Positions 30,694-43,242 are shown, counted from the first letter of the stretch. The stretch: 64,000 nucleotides of DNA from Omphalotus guepiniiformis (GCA_028554645.1 JAQOOI010000070.1:992001-1056000), one strand, 5' to 3'. The notes: generated from the letters alone by a model not told the origin. Numbers and translations: made by a program.

Positions 30694-33600
30694 TGCGGTT
30701 TCGCACTCTAGAAATCCGGTGGCACGATTCTAAACCCATCGCGTCGTGCGATTTTCAACCGGTACCATCGTTCAAGAAAGCGCGTCCATCAGCACTTGGT
30801 TCGTCTGACATATCTGTGCAAGAATGGACGGAGAGATGGACTGGTCAGTCATACAAACTAGCAACCGGTGGGGAGGACAATCATGTCAGAGTACGTGCCC
30901 CTGTATCACGTTGTGAATCTTGTTCATTGAGCCGTATCTCGTGATAGATATGGATGGTACATCCCAATATACGCCCTACTACCTCCGCAAACGAGCCTTC
31001 TACTTCTTCTACGCAAACAGCACCGCGACCTCCACGCGTCGAATACCTCGCTACATTGAGCAGGCACTCCGCTGCTGTTAATGTTGTGAGATGGAGCCCA
31101 AATGGTATGTGTTCTCGAGGGTGAAACAGGGTCTTTTGATGCTGACTGTTTTAACTTTCAGGAGAATTAATAGCTTCTGCTGGAGATGGTTCGTCTTGCA
31201 ATTCATGATACTCCGTTTTCAAACTCTAATATACCTGGCCTATAGATGGCATGATAATAATCTGGGCTCAATCTTCTACACCCCAAGCCACCACTTACGG
31301 CAGCGATCTCGCCCAGGAGGAGTTGTTGAATGAAAAAGAGTTTTGGAAAGTTAGGATCATGGTCAGGTGGGTGTAGTTCACCCCGGATTTTCCCGTCTGC
31401 TATCTCGTTCTTCGGTATATATATCACCAGACTCTGACACTGATACGCGGATTTACGTAGATGCACAACTATGCAGGTGTACGATCTTGCCTGGAGCCCA
31501 ACGGGCGAATTCATCATCGCTGGAAGCACTGACAACGCTGCTCGAGTGTTCCGAGCCGCGGATGGTTAGCTTCACGTGTACTGTTCTTTGTTCTTCATCT
31601 CATCAATCCTCTACAGGGAAATGTGTACACGAGCTGGCAGACCATACACATTTTGTTCAAGGTGTTTCTTGGGACCCCCTCAACGAGTTCATTGCGACGC
31701 AGTCCAGCGACAAGACCATGCATGTGCATCGAGTCACTCATAGTAATCAAGGTGGAGCGCTGGAAGTACATGCTGTTGGCAAGAACAGCCATATGAACAT
31801 GAATGTTGGCGCACACAACAGCCTCGGCCCGTCGCGTCAAGGAAGAAGTCATTCCAGAAAACATCGCAGGAACCCTAGCGTTGTTAGCAACACAAGCTAC
31901 ACCGAAGGTCAACGTGAATCTAGCAGGCCAAGAAATTTTCGAAGGGAAAGTACCGCCAGTGATGTAGAAAGTGTCTTTGAAGAATCAGGCTCGGCATTAT
32001 TTTCAAATACGATCTCCGCTCCAATCACAGCAGGAAGCGCAGAAGCTAAAGAAGCTCGCGAATTCAAGGATCCTGCTCCTTTATCACTATCGCTGCCGCT
32101 GCCCCTGACGCCTTCTACGAGTGTAGCAAATACACCTGTGCTTCCCCAGACTGCCTCATTATCCTCTGGAGGCCTACCCACCACTGCGTCTACCTTACCT
32201 GCCATGTCTAGCGCAACTTCATCTTCATCAATCATGTTCCCACCTCCAGCAACTCCAGCAGAGAAGGAAAAGTCTGGGCAACCGTCTTCTCGAAGATCGT
32301 CCATTAGCGGTGCATCTAATGCCGGCGGACCAGCCTCCCCCGCACCTTCGGCTTTCTCAGTAGGATCTCGGTTTGGCCGGTCGCCGAGTCCGATGCCAGC
32401 CCTCCCAGCAATCCGTACTGCTCTTCCCACGTCGTATCCGTATTCAACTACCCACGCTAGCTCTAGCCAATGGAGGAACAATGATCAGTGGAAAAACGTC
32501 GGCCTGTACGGGGATGAGAGCTTCACGAATTTCTTCCGGAGATTGACTTTTAGTCCCGATGGTGCTTTATTGGTAACCCCTGCAGGACAGTTTGAGGACC
32601 CTGAAGTTGTAGTTGTACCCACCCCGTCGTCAGAAGAGGGTGGGTCCACGCCAGCAAGGGGCAGGACACGTCGAATGGAAGAATCTCCATCTGCTTCTTC
32701 CGGGCCCGTAGCAACGACAAACACGAAGTTGTCCGGTGGTGCTGCTGGGATATCCTCTTCTTGTGTATATATTTATACTCGCGCGAATTTCGCTCGGCCA
32801 CCGATTGCTACGCTGCCTGGACACAAGAAGGCGAGCGTGGCTGTGAGGTTTAGTCCTATTCTAGTTGACTTGCGAGAGGGAGTGTCTGGTCCAGACGGCG
32901 GTTCCAGTACTCCTAGCGTCAGTGATGGTGCTCCTAAAAGGGCTGTCCTTGGGAACGAGCTTGCTGAGCTAGATGTTGATGTTTTGGGCCCTATTCCATC
33001 GTCTTCGGCGCCTAGTGCCACTATGGGGATGACTCTTCTTCCGGGCTCACAACAAAAAACACCTGGTCAAGGCGGGATAGCTTCGCCTGTTCCTCGACCT
33101 GCTAGCTCCGGTGACGCAAACGCGAGACCTCCTACACCTGCAGCATCCAAGCCTAGTACACCAACTCCTCAAGGATCTAGGACTCAAGGTGCTGCATCTA
33201 CTTCAAGCAGCAGTACCGCCTCAGTCTTTGCACTCCCATATAGGATGCTCTTCGCAGTAGTGACCATGGATGCTGTGGTCATCTACGACACCCAGCAGTC
33301 CACTCCAGTGTGTATGTTAACCAAGCTTCACTACGACGAATTCACGGACGCAAGCTGGTAAGCAAGTTTCGCTACTCTACATAGTTTATACTCTAATCAC
33401 CCAATGTGAATAGGTCTGCCGACGGTCAAACACTTATACTCTCTTCCAGGGACGGTTACTGCACACTGATCGTATTCGACGAGATATTCCCTGCATATCA
33501 TACTCAGCAGCAAGCTTTACAATTGCAGTCAATTGCACATCAACACTCTGTTCCCATTACGCCTGCTTCGTCTTCCGGTCACCATCACCATTCTCAAAGT

Positions 33601-33960
33601 TACACCGCTTCTGCGAGTTCTAGAGGAGGGACTCCTTCTGCCACACCTGTGTTTGGCAATGTCGGTCTGCCACCCCTCACGAGCGGACCTTCGCCAGCTC
33701 CAATGGCGAAGAGGCATACAAGTGCCAGTAGCACAAGCGGCACCAATATCGAACAACCTCCTACCCCGACTGCTAGCGCTGACATCGAGATGCGCTCTTT
33801 TGTGTTCCCTGGACCGCAGCCGGGTGAGCCTCTCAAACGAGAGCGTGAGGAGGAGAACAGCGGAGCTCAGGCTGGCGATGAGACAACCGAAAAATCTCAG
33901 GAGCCTCCGAAGAAAAAAAGGCGTGTTGCACTTACCAGGGTGGGAGATTTGGGTTCATGA
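30694..33960 (+). CDS. CAC2: Chromatin assembly factor 1 p60 subunit (Cac2/CHAF1B, WD40)
   Basis: Seven or so exons. The protein begins MRFRTLEIRWHDSKPI, the typical N-terminal WD blade of CAF-1 p60, and continues YKLATGGEDNHVRIW, LSRHSAAVNVVRWSPNG, LIASAGDDGMIIIW, VYDLAWSPTGEF and VHELADHTHFVQGVSWDP. After about five blades a long Ser/Pro/Thr-rich segment (about 31740-32460) interrupts. Further blades follow (NFFRRLTFSPDGALL, ASVAVRFSPILV, FTDASWSADGQTLILSSRDGYCTL). The C-terminus is disordered and ends with a basic nuclear-localisation motif, PPKKKRRV. With its partners the family deposits H3-H4 on newly replicated DNA. At roughly 950-1000 residues it is about twice the yeast length, mainly because of disordered insertions. 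Confidence 0.88.
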
Positions 33961-34621
33961 GTGCTGCTTGCTTGTGTAGTGGGATAAAACAGTTCAGCTG
34001 CAACCATCTTCTTGATATATTCGAGGGCAACACCATGCTTGAGCTTTTTCATTTCTGAATTCTATTTCTTGTTCTTCATATCGTTCTCAATTCATCCATC
34101 CGTATTCTAATCTTCTGTACCTTGTAGTCTGTGCTCATCCTTTCCCTCATTTATTTGCCTTCACTTTGCTGCGAATATATCAAATACACGCCACGAGAAT
34201 TCTTATATGGCCTTAAATTGTATGCATTAGGTAGAACGGGAAGCTTGAATCCAGGATAGGCTGTTTCAAAAGGGTAAACGTGCACGATGAGGATGTTTCT
34301 TTCTCGAAAAGCCAGAGCAAAGGAAATAGCAATCTATTTCAGGCGTCTCGAACCTTACGTCGCCTTCAATAATGTCAATCGTCAACGGCAAAACATTACA
34401 CTTCAAGTAACAAAAATTATGGATCCACTCAGACGTTCCACAATCCCAAATACTTTGTGCGCCACCGAAATGTAAGCACTGGTTAGGCTCGTGGTAGTCA
34501 TAGTCCACCCTCATACAGCTAACATGAATATCCAAAGCATGGATGATGGTGCATTGCATAGCGGGTCATACACAGTAGTTTTTACGTGGGAGGGAGAGTG
34601 AACATAACAAAGCTACCCAGC
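33961..34621. other. Intergenic, 3' ends of CAC2 and RPL27
   Basis: Converging transcription units. Frames on both strands are under 100 codons and lack motifs; T-rich 3'-untranslated-like sequence follows the CAC2 stop. Confidence 0.4.
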
Positions 34622-35249
34622 TTAAAACCTAATCGAGCGTGTTAGCGTAGACCAGCGATATCTTTGGAAAGGGACTTACCCTAAGAGGAGTGAAGAACCA
34701 CTTGTTCTTCCCCGACGTGTATCGCTCCTCCAGCTGCTTTTTGATGTTCTTCTTAGAATCCTCCCGCTGAGAAGGCTCTTTGAAGGTCTCGATAGACACT
34801 GAACCCTTCAATGACTCTAACTCGAGCTGGTATCGTGTGGGGAAGAGATGGGAGTAGTTGACGACTTTAATCAAGTATACACTCAGAGATCGTGTGGTTG
34901 TGTATGGTGTGTAGAACGACTTTAATGAAGGGCTTGACCTTTGACCGTGTTGCCAGCTTCTTCTGGCCCATACGCCTGGTCACCTTTCTAGGATAGCGCT
35001 CGATACCAGCAACGATCGCGTGGGGGTAGGGGCGCTCCTTGCTACCCTCATCGTACTGCTTGATGACAACAACCTTCTTTCCTGCTTGACGTCCTTGAAG
35101 AACGATCGCGACCTGACCGAGAATCCTAGCTTTAGATACCGTTTCACTTCAGTATATTACATTTATATTGACCTTTCCCGGCTTGTACACTGATAGAGCA
35201 TTAATCCAGGGTGTTCAGTATCGTGTTTTATTGACATACCTTTAACCAT
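34622..35249 (-). CDS. RPL27: 60S ribosomal protein eL27
   Basis: Exon 1 is 35249-35240 (MVK plus one base), exon 2 is 35189-35173 (VYKPGK), and exon 3 starts at 35112 ([13 protein letters not shown]). The product then reads [49 protein letters not shown] and [12 protein letters not shown], the full eL27 sequence. Two places do not splice cleanly. Between FIK and VVNY a 55-bp segment is bounded by direct repeats ATTAAAGTCGT (34916-34926 and 34861-34871), and no GT-AG choice restores the frame. At the end, CTTAGGGTAAGT has one G more than needed to give the conserved LRF stop from the TTTTAA at 34627-34622. Either unusual splicing, sequence errors or damage is possible. As an essential single-copy gene, errors or non-canonical splicing seem likelier. 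Confidence 0.83.
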
Positions 35250-38128
35250 TTTGCTTGAGGGGGGCTTAAACGTCGAGACTTGCTGATTTCGCCTTCGTAT
35301 AGGAAAGAGGCAGATTTCTTACTGCTGACGGCAGGTTCCGGGTGGCTTGCTAGTTCCCAAAATTAAGTTTTCGTGCCGAATGTCCGGACCAGTCAGATAG
35401 CGGATAATGCCGAAGCTCCTAACTCAGTAACAGCAGCACTGATTCTGGCCGGATTGCAATATACATGTGTAAGTACATTCGTAACTTATATTATCCTGAT
35501 CTCGAACGCTAGAATTAGCAGCTTGACAAATGACGCTGTATGAGGCCACGTTCAGATATCATTGTACATCCTCCAGCTGGTGTTAGGTGTGTGCGGCTTT
35601 CGTTATTCCAAACTTACTTCGAAGGTGTTTCTGAGCTGGATGGTTGCAAGTTAACTCCGTCACTGCGTAATAATTCGTAAACTCAGGAGTAGAATCGCCA
35701 TTGCAAGACTCAAAGGATCTTTGTCACCGCGCATCGAGACTGACAATGCCAACCTTACAGAGTGGGTTGCTATGTACACTTTTTCGTACTCCTGACTGAC
35801 GCCGTAAACTAAGAACCTGATGATACTCGAACTGCGGACAGTACCTAACTGCGCCTGCCTCTCGTCACCCGCTCGTCACTAGTTTGACTTGAGCTGAACC
35901 TGGACTCGGAGTCCTGACACCCTTTTCCTTGATCAATGCATGCATTTCTGCCGCAATCTCTATTTAAGTATGCCTTTGGGCGATCGGCGCTCCATCAAGC
36001 CTCTTGTGATGCTCTTGATGCTCTGTAGCTAGCTACACTCGATTTCCAGAACAATCGCATCTCATAACTTATCGCTTTTGGGAAGATTGGAAATTCATAA
36101 CTCGGGTGCCTCATTCTCCTTCCAATGACCCAGCTTCTCTGACCGTTGACGAGTCCATAATTTAAACAAAGGGGTAGCCAGCTGGTCTGGTGAGTTTGCT
36201 CCTCATGATACTTCGCGGTTTATACCCCCAAATCAGCGCTTTTTCCTCACGCAGACGAGAAGCGGATGCAGAGCATGACGTTTTGCGCAGGTCGGAGACC
36301 GAACGTAAGTACGGCATACCCAGTGTCGAGAAGGTTCCACCACCATGGTAAAGTTCGTGCAAACTAGACAATTCTGGATTGTGTACATGACCCAAGGTCC
36401 CAAGCAAGTTGAGTGAGAAGCCATACCTCCGACTTAATCCTTCAGACTAATGGTGGCGAATGCGGTAGCGGATAGGATGCAGGAGTTTTCTATTTTTCTG
36501 TTTTTCGGAAGCTTTTCGACTCCAATCGCGCAACGCTGTCAACTGTTCTCCTCCTCGCCAAGTTGAATTGTGTCTAGTGACTTTTCGTAAGTGCTACAGC
36601 TATGTTTTTCAATGCAAATAAGAGGGTGCTTTAGGTTAAACAGCTGACAGTGTCACGCATTGCATGTATGCGTATCAAAAGTGATTGGCATCCTCAGACT
36701 CCATTGCCCATTGGTTGGTGAGCAAGTCTCGCTTCGAGATGGCAAGCCTGTTTTTTGTTCCTCAGCCAGACCAGGGGGGATTGTGACTTCTTCCACTCAA
36801 AAAGAAGTAAGATGTCCTGTCATAACTTATCAGCCACTGAATTGCACATGTACAGGAACACCTCGTTAGCATGGCTTGAAAGGAACCTATCCCTCTCACG
36901 CCAAACTCAGAGGACAGCATTCCTATCAAGATACTCAGTTCGCTTTATCTCAGACAAATGTAGGTTTTGACAATCGTGCTCGCTTTTCTGGAAAGAACTA
37001 ACTAACGAGTCTTAACGTGGTATGTAGGTACTTGAATCCATCCGTTTGGTTATCCACATCGAACTCAACTGTCTATTCATCGGGTCCGATTTCGAAGGCT
37101 CAAGGCTCCGGGTAGTTTTCTGCGTATTCTCTACGAACATGCGTTTCAGAAGCACATAGGAAATTGTGTGCAAATGCAACATGCCAACATTGACATCGAG
37201 ACTATGCGCGGCATAACTCGACCGAAGCTCTGATACCCATCGCATCGTGACGATCCGTTATAGGTCCATTATCTCGATCAGCACTTCTGGACATACAAAA
37301 AGATATATTCATTGTCATCGAACTGTTACTTCAGGTCAGAGCGACTACCAGTATATTCACCTCTCTACATCGGATTGTACTGTAGAGCAGTGTAGAGCCT
37401 ACATCAAGATCGGTCTTGAATGCGATTACCTCGGGGTAAGACTTCAAATTTGCAAGCAGGGTCGTTCTTGGTACTTCACAGGCTCCTGAAAGAATCGAGA
37501 TCGAAGCATCTGTAATTAACGACACGCTTTCAATGAATTCTTGCAAATGGACAGTGTGTGATACGCGAAAACAACAGCAACGCACGCTTGAGTCTTGGGA
37601 TTTTCCAAAGGAGGGTGTCAAGAGCCTAACAAAAGGCGGGAACCGGCGACGGGTGAGAAAAGTTTTCCGTGCATTGCTCCAAGTCGTAATCCGAATCATA
37701 AAGGTACTGTAAGACAATGACAGTAACAACAATCTTCGTTCGTAACCAAGATCATGTAATGTAGCAAGGAAACTTCCAGTAGCTCGAAACGGAGAAGACG
37801 AATACTAAAGCATAAAGAACGTCCCATACAAAGGCCATACGTACGAGTACGGATTATGGATGAAGCCACAGAATCATTGGAAACGCAACGCGTGACGGCA
37901 TTTTACTACACACAGTGAAGTAACCCCTGGTGAAGTAACCTGAAGAACCGTCCAACGCCAGGGAAATAGCAAATGGCAAACAGGATATCTACGAAACGAG
38001 TTCTTGATGGTATAAACAATTAAAAAGAATATCCGGTAGACAGAACAAAGGAGTGACAAATGAAGGGCTGATTGCAGCGATACTGAGACGAAAAAGCGTC
38101 TCCTGAGGAAGTTATCTTTTCGCGGGTG
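35250..38128. other. 2.9-kb region without a recognised gene
   Basis: The only frames are 60-80 codons (one of 133 codons on the minus strand at 37732-37331) with no motif, repeat or consistent splice structure. I found no tRNA or transposase. The left end probably holds the RPL27 promoter and the right end the 3' untranslated region of the hydrophobin. Confidence 0.4.
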
Positions 38129-38817
38129 TCATCCGGGAGGAGGAGGAAGTACCTCGAAGGTTCGAAGATACTTAAAGATTGACTGTGGAAGGCCTGTTGT
38201 GAGTGATAAAAATATGGAATTGGAAACGCGGCACGTACGGGAAACACACTGTGAAAGGCGCATCGTCAGCAAGAGAATGTAACACCATGAGAATACTCGA
38301 CTTACTCCAATAGCAATGATACCATTGAACGAGTTGTTTTCGCAACAGACAGGAGTTTGTGAGCTGTCAGGCAGTCAGATATGAAAGGACTATACGACCA
38401 AGGAACACAATGCAGCTCACCAGGTGTTGCCACCTACTCCAATAACGGAGAGAGGACTGCAGTTGAGACCGATAGGAACATTGGGACCGAGACCAACGAT
38501 GCCCAAAAGACCAAGAAGACCACTAATACCAGAATCACTCGAACTGGACACCGAGTTGCAGCAGTTAGCTTGGCCAGTATTACATTGGCCAGGAGTGCTA
38601 GAAGGACTGGAACGTTTGGCACCTATAGAAGCAGCCAGGGTTAGATGGATATCATGGGGATTGCAAGTTACATACCCCAGACAGCAGATCCACGTCTTGT
38701 AGGAGGAAGAGGGGGAAGACCGCGAGCAAGACGGTCAGCGTTGGTCTCGCTAGGCGCAGCAGAGACCGAAGTGGCCACAGCCGCAAGGACAAAAGTGAAG
38801 GCAGAGGTGAACTTCAT
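38129..38817 (-). CDS. Class I hydrophobin with extended C-terminus
   Basis: Four exons, 38817-38676, 38622-38421, 38363-38306 and 38248-38129, give 173 codons plus stop. A signal peptide is clear (MKFTSAFTFVLAAVATSVSA). The eight-Cys hydrophobin pattern follows: QCNTGQANCC, then GLNCSPL, GNTCSQ, TPVCC, and the last Cys as the first residue of exon 4. LLGLLGIVGLGPNVPIGL is the hydrophobic loop. Hydrophobins are secreted and assemble into water-repellent layers on aerial hyphae and fruit bodies. Normally only a few residues (such as TPINIGL) follow the eighth Cys; here about 39 residues including another Cys follow. The last exon may be mis-modelled or may have lost its normal end. Confidence 0.82.
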
Positions 38818-40273
38818 GACTGCTCAAAGGAACTTTTTCGGATGACCGCGACAAAGATGGGGGAAGCAACGAGTCTGGAAAGGGCTGAAATAAACCATCA
38901 ATACCATTTATACTTGGCCCACTTTCCGGGAAATCCGAAGCATGTCAAACGCGCGACGGAGTCAAAAAATTTCTTCTGTAAATGGAGACAATTCAATTTC
39001 AACCGTGACGGGAGGGTGAGGTAAAGGAAACTGACATGTCTGGTTGGTATCCGGGGTCCCTTTCATATAAAGAAACCTTGAGGTTTTTAAACAGATAACG
39101 GTCAGTGACAACTCGATTCAGAAGCATGAACGGTGGTGCGGAGCACTTCGCTCACGATCGTCACGTTCCCTTTCTTTCACCCTCTCCCTTCTCCGTAGCG
39201 TCCGTCAAAGCTTATTAGAGTCGTTCGGTTAAGAACATCATCCAGATCATTACCTTACTCGCCTGCCCGCTTATGGTCCTCGAGTCAGCGGGCGCCAAAT
39301 GGAGAATTCAACTTGAAACTCTCCCCCGTTCTCGCCGGGGGCTATCGCAGTCCTGTCCGCTCTAGCTCTTGACTTCTGGTAGCAACATCCGTTCAGATTT
39401 GGAATAGCAGCTTGCCCAACGGTGTCTATGGAAAGCATGTTTATCTGCGGGCTTTTTGCAACTTCCTTTTACAGGGATGCATTGGGTGTTCCGTTCAGAC
39501 GGTAAGGATGCTGAAATAAAGGCACTTGAAGTTAAAAGCGGTTCCCAGAATTTCACAGAAGCCATACACATTTTTCTGCGGCCAGATGTAAGGCTTCGGG
39601 TCTGGCCTTTAACGCGATGATTGGACCTTGACATTGATTTTTTTGGGGTCCTCGCCAACGAGCAAATCACATATCAAAGAAGCTTCCCAATGCTATTTTT
39701 TCCCGTTTCGCCGGTACGGACTTGCTTTATACAATGAAAGTACATATAATTAACCCGCCAAATACGTGGGCGACATCTGCACCTATATGGGCTCGAGACT
39801 GAAATTTCCTACAAGATATGAGTACAGACCAACTTGAATAGATCACCCCATACCAACAAGTTATGAAAAGAGGTTTTTGAAGAGGGAAAAATCGACGAGA
39901 AACATTCCCAAAAGCAGTGATTACCAGGACATGTCAATCCAGCCCTTATTCTGATGCGCGCCGGCTCGGAGTTACGCTTGTTCCACGGTTGTTCCATCAC
40001 AAACTAATTGCGCCACACAAAATTCAACTTCCTGCTCCCGGCGCCTTGACTCTTGAAGATGACATCTCAATAATATCTTCCATATCTTGATTCTGTAGCG
40101 GGTTAATGAGACAGCATCCGTTCTTTCCGTGTTTCATGCTTGTGATGTTTTGAGGCGCAGAGTACGGGATTCAGAGGGCGGAGTGCTGCGGAGAGCGGCG
40201 TAATAACAGACGACAATACGGCGTAGCGCTGGATCAGTTGCTCGGTAGAAGATGCCACTGTATCAAGACGCCA
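38818..40273. other. Intergenic, upstream of the hydrophobin
   Basis: About 1.45 kb with no supported gene. A TTCATATAAAG at about 39061 could be a TATA-like element, but it lies over 200 bp from the start. Confidence 0.35.
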
Positions 40274-40620
40274 CTAGAAATCAGGATGATTTCTCCAGAA
40301 TTTGCGTAACTCCAAGTTGCTATTGCGCAGAATCAGAAACAACGAATAAGATCCTTGGACAGAATTGAGCATAGCTTGTTCACATACTGGCTGATACATC
40401 ACAACTTCTGGTACATGGAGACGAAGGCGCGAGGTATGTGCATCTGTTCCGTGACGGGATCTCAAACGAACAGTTGATGTTGATAATGAGCAGATAATGA
40501 GTGCTCTGCTGGCGCTTTCGAGAGCGTTGAGAAGAACAGGAATAACTGCAAAACATTGGTAAACAAGGAACTCTTGAGTCTGTTCACGCGCACGGCTTCG
40601 AGCACCTTCCTTGGTCATCC
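40274..40620 (-). CDS. Hypothetical ORF, unidentified
   Basis: A frame of 115 codons runs from an ATG at 40620 to a stop at 40274. It starts MTKEGARSRAREQTQEF and contains LHVPEVVMYQPVCEQAML and LILRNSNLELRKFW. No domain, signal peptide or paralog is recognised. Its start is 19 bp from the RPB9 start on the other strand, so the two would share a promoter. It may be a real small gene with unmodelled introns or a chance frame. Confidence 0.25.
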
Positions 40621-40638
40621 AGAGTTGTCTGACACGCA

Positions 40639-41235
40639 ATGGTACATATCGCTGCGTATATCGAGGGTCTTCGTCAATCTCAAACTGTTCTAGGCTTCTC
40701 TACAATTTTGCTCGGAGTGTAACAACCTTCTCTATCCAAAAGCCGACCCACACCGACGCATCATGGTCTACGCTTGTCGGATATGCCAATACGAAGAAAC
40801 TAACGAAAATAAATGCGTGTACAGAAACGATTTGCTTACCGTGACCAAGTGAGATTCTTTGCTTCAACTTTTGAACGCCTTGAGCTGAAGAAATACGACC
40901 TCAAGAGAACAAGTTGGAGTGACGACGGACCTGGGCATGGATCCTACATTGGTATGTGGCCTAAGATGTATGAGTTGATCTGTGCTCATATCGGTGCATT
41001 TCAGGCGCATTCGAACATTCCTTGTCCAAGCTGCGGCCACGAAGAGTGAGCATCAATATTTTCTGTTACGAGGCCTAGTGATCATCTTGTTCTGTCCAGC
41101 GCCGTGTTCTATCAAGATCAATCAAAGCGGAAAGAAACAAGAATGATTCTTTTCTTTGTCTGTACGAAGTGCAATCACAGCTTTAAGGATCCTACATTGC
41201 CCAGCGACAATAGGCCGGACACTGATGATGGTTAA
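40639..41235 (+). CDS. RPB9: RNA polymerase II subunit RPB9
   Basis: Five exons: 40639-40641 (only the ATG), 40694-40848, 40891-40951, 41005-41045 and 41100-41235, together 131 codons plus stop. The N-terminal zinc ribbon reads FCSECNNLLYPK, then YACRICQYEE. The C-terminal one reads PCPSCGHE, then FFVCTKCNHSF. Between them lie VYRNDLLTVT and the conserved DPTL segment. RPB9 is a small subunit of Pol II that affects start-site choice, fidelity and, through its C-terminal ribbon, TFIIS-linked proofreading. The single-codon first exon is chosen because the frame upstream of 40694 is closed and ATG|GTACAT with TTCTAG gives an in-frame start. Confidence 0.85.
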
Positions 41236-41429
41236 CGGGCCATCCAATTTCCTAGTCCTCTGGTTTTGGTGTTCTAGCTGTCTTTTACGTGCTGTACTCT
41301 ACTTTACATTGCTTTGTATACTTGTTTGAGTTCAAAACTTGCTTGCAAACGAATTATTGCTTCGCCACACTTACATCTGATATCACTAAGTTCAAAGCTG
41401 CCGGGTACAGCTTCTTCCACTCCATCATC

Positions 41430-43123
41430 ATGTCCGAGCGACTTGTACATCTAGTATACGTTCATGGTTTCAGAGGTACTTACTCTCGATAGTACGAGAA
41501 AGACTGCTATTAAACCGCCCTTCAGGCAACGACACGACCTTCCAGGCAAGCAACCATATACTGCAAGCGGAACTGTTAACTTGATGCAAGAGATCAGACG
41601 TTCCCAACGCACCTGCAGCAATACCTATCTAATAATATACCCTCACGTCTGAACATCAAGTTTCAGTCTAGCTTATACCCGACATACAAGAGCGTCAAGC
41701 CTATATCATTTGCTACAAAGAACTTCCTTGAATGGTACGAACGGATGGCCTCTTTATGATGATATTATCTTTCTCATCGACGGTTCCAGGCTCAAAACAC
41801 AACCTCCTGGGCCAGTAATTCTAATAGGCCACTCTATGGGGGGCCTCCTGGTGGCAGATGCAGCTACCGACGTATCAAACAACCCGGATCCTAGGCCTGG
41901 AGCCAAGCCGCGACGGATTGTTGGCATGATTGCATTCGACTGCCCGTATCTAGGGATGCACCCGCATGTCGTAGTTAGTGGTCTCGCATCCTTGTTTCCA
42001 AAGGGAAACGAGGGTCAGAATTCAACGCAAACGGAGGAAGAAATGAATCCAGATCCAAATGTAACGATTGTAGATCGGAGAGTTGCGGACGATTGGGATG
42101 CTTTCAAGAATGGAAACGGTAAGTTAAGTTTCTAGCCTCATTTCTTCACCCTCCGTTGTATTCAGTTACGATTTTTATGTAGGCAGCACCTCACATTCAT
42201 CACTAAATGTGCATTCTTCCTCTTCCCAGCATTCTTCTCACTCCTCGTCTTTCACATCCTTACCTGTAACACCGACTCCACCAACCTCGCGGTCGTCCTC
42301 ATCCTCCTTCATGAACCGCACCCTAAATCTAATATCCGAACTCTCAGATGATCCGCTTGTTCGATGGGTCCGCAAACATTCTGATGAACCATTCGCCGCT
42401 GGAAAGCGCTGGGTAACTGAGCATTTTCAGTTTGGGTCATGTATGTTCGACCCAAGCGGTTTGAAAGACAGATACACGAGATTAGTTGAATGGGATGGAC
42501 TTTGGATCAATTACTGGACGATCACCGTGCCCAAGGCAAACGACGCTAGTAATAATGCCTCATCCTCCGTCTCTAGAACCGCAGAGGATCGGCAGGAAGA
42601 ACTTTTGGCTGATAATGATGAGGCGCTTCTAGAGAGCGGAATAACTGACAATTTGTCAATCGACACTCCTACTAAAGAGACGAATGCAGACGGCCCTCAT
42701 CCATCGACACCACCTTCGGAAGATACTTCCGAGATCAAAGCTGATATCCAAGCAGACCCAAAGGCCGCGGAGAAAGCAAAGAAGGCTCAGGAAAAAGAAC
42801 AGCTTCAAATCCAGAAAGGACGCGAGAAACAGCGTAAAAAGTTGCAGAAAGAGCGTGACGCTGAGGTTAAAGCTGCTATGAAGGCCGAAAAGGAAAGAAA
42901 CAAGTCAAAGGTTGGGCGACATTTCGTTGTCCTGCCCACAGGGCTTGGCGCGGTTCTAGGAGGCGGCGATAAATGGGAGCAGGTTGTGATCGGAGGAGTG
43001 CAGGATGAAGTTGCGGCGCATACTGGGCTATTCATTCCCGGCCAAAATCTCGATTATGAAATACTTGTACAAAGGGTAGGACAGCGTGTGCTGGAATGGT
43101 GCGCGATGATACCAGACATATAG
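41430..43123 (+). CDS. Alpha/beta hydrolase (DUF676/lipase-like)
   Basis: Exons encode MSERLVHLVYVHGF, the oxyanion-strand motif HGFRGNDTTFQ, then YKSVKPISFATKNFLEW, and after another intron PVILIGHSMGGLL, the GxSxG nucleophile elbow. FDCPYLGMHP follows, as in DUF676-type serine esterases. After 42180 come a Ser/Thr-rich linker, a segment with FMNRTLNLISELSDDPLVRWVRKHSDEPF, and a very charged Lys/Glu/Gln coiled-coil-like stretch (about 42750-42910). The end is VGRHFVVLPTG and WCAMIPDI. Total is about 475 residues. One early intron seems to start with GC (CAG|GCAAGC). The catalytic Asp and His cannot be assigned with confidence. Substrate is unknown; relatives act on lipids or esters. Confidence 0.75.
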
Positions 43124-43242
43124 AATTACAGGACGCTAATAAGTACATCGATTGCTTTGGTCAATTGAGAGGAGGTGCGCGACGCTAATAGCTACATATG
43201 TACAATATGCATTGACTGTTGAGGCCTTGAGACACGAGCTGG

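Noticed and set aside
31909..32481. 190-codon minus-strand frame
   Set aside because: Shadow of the CAC2 disordered coding region; no motif of its own.
34266..34559. 97-codon minus-strand frame downstream of RPL27
   Set aside because: No motif; falls in the region between two converging genes.
35250..38128. Search for a transposon or RNA gene in the long gap
   Set aside because: No terminal repeats, transposase motif or tRNA-like arms were seen by eye.
38381..38702. Plus-strand frames rich in Thr/Arg
   Set aside because: Opposite strand of the hydrophobin exon 2; the minus strand gives the eight-Cys pattern.
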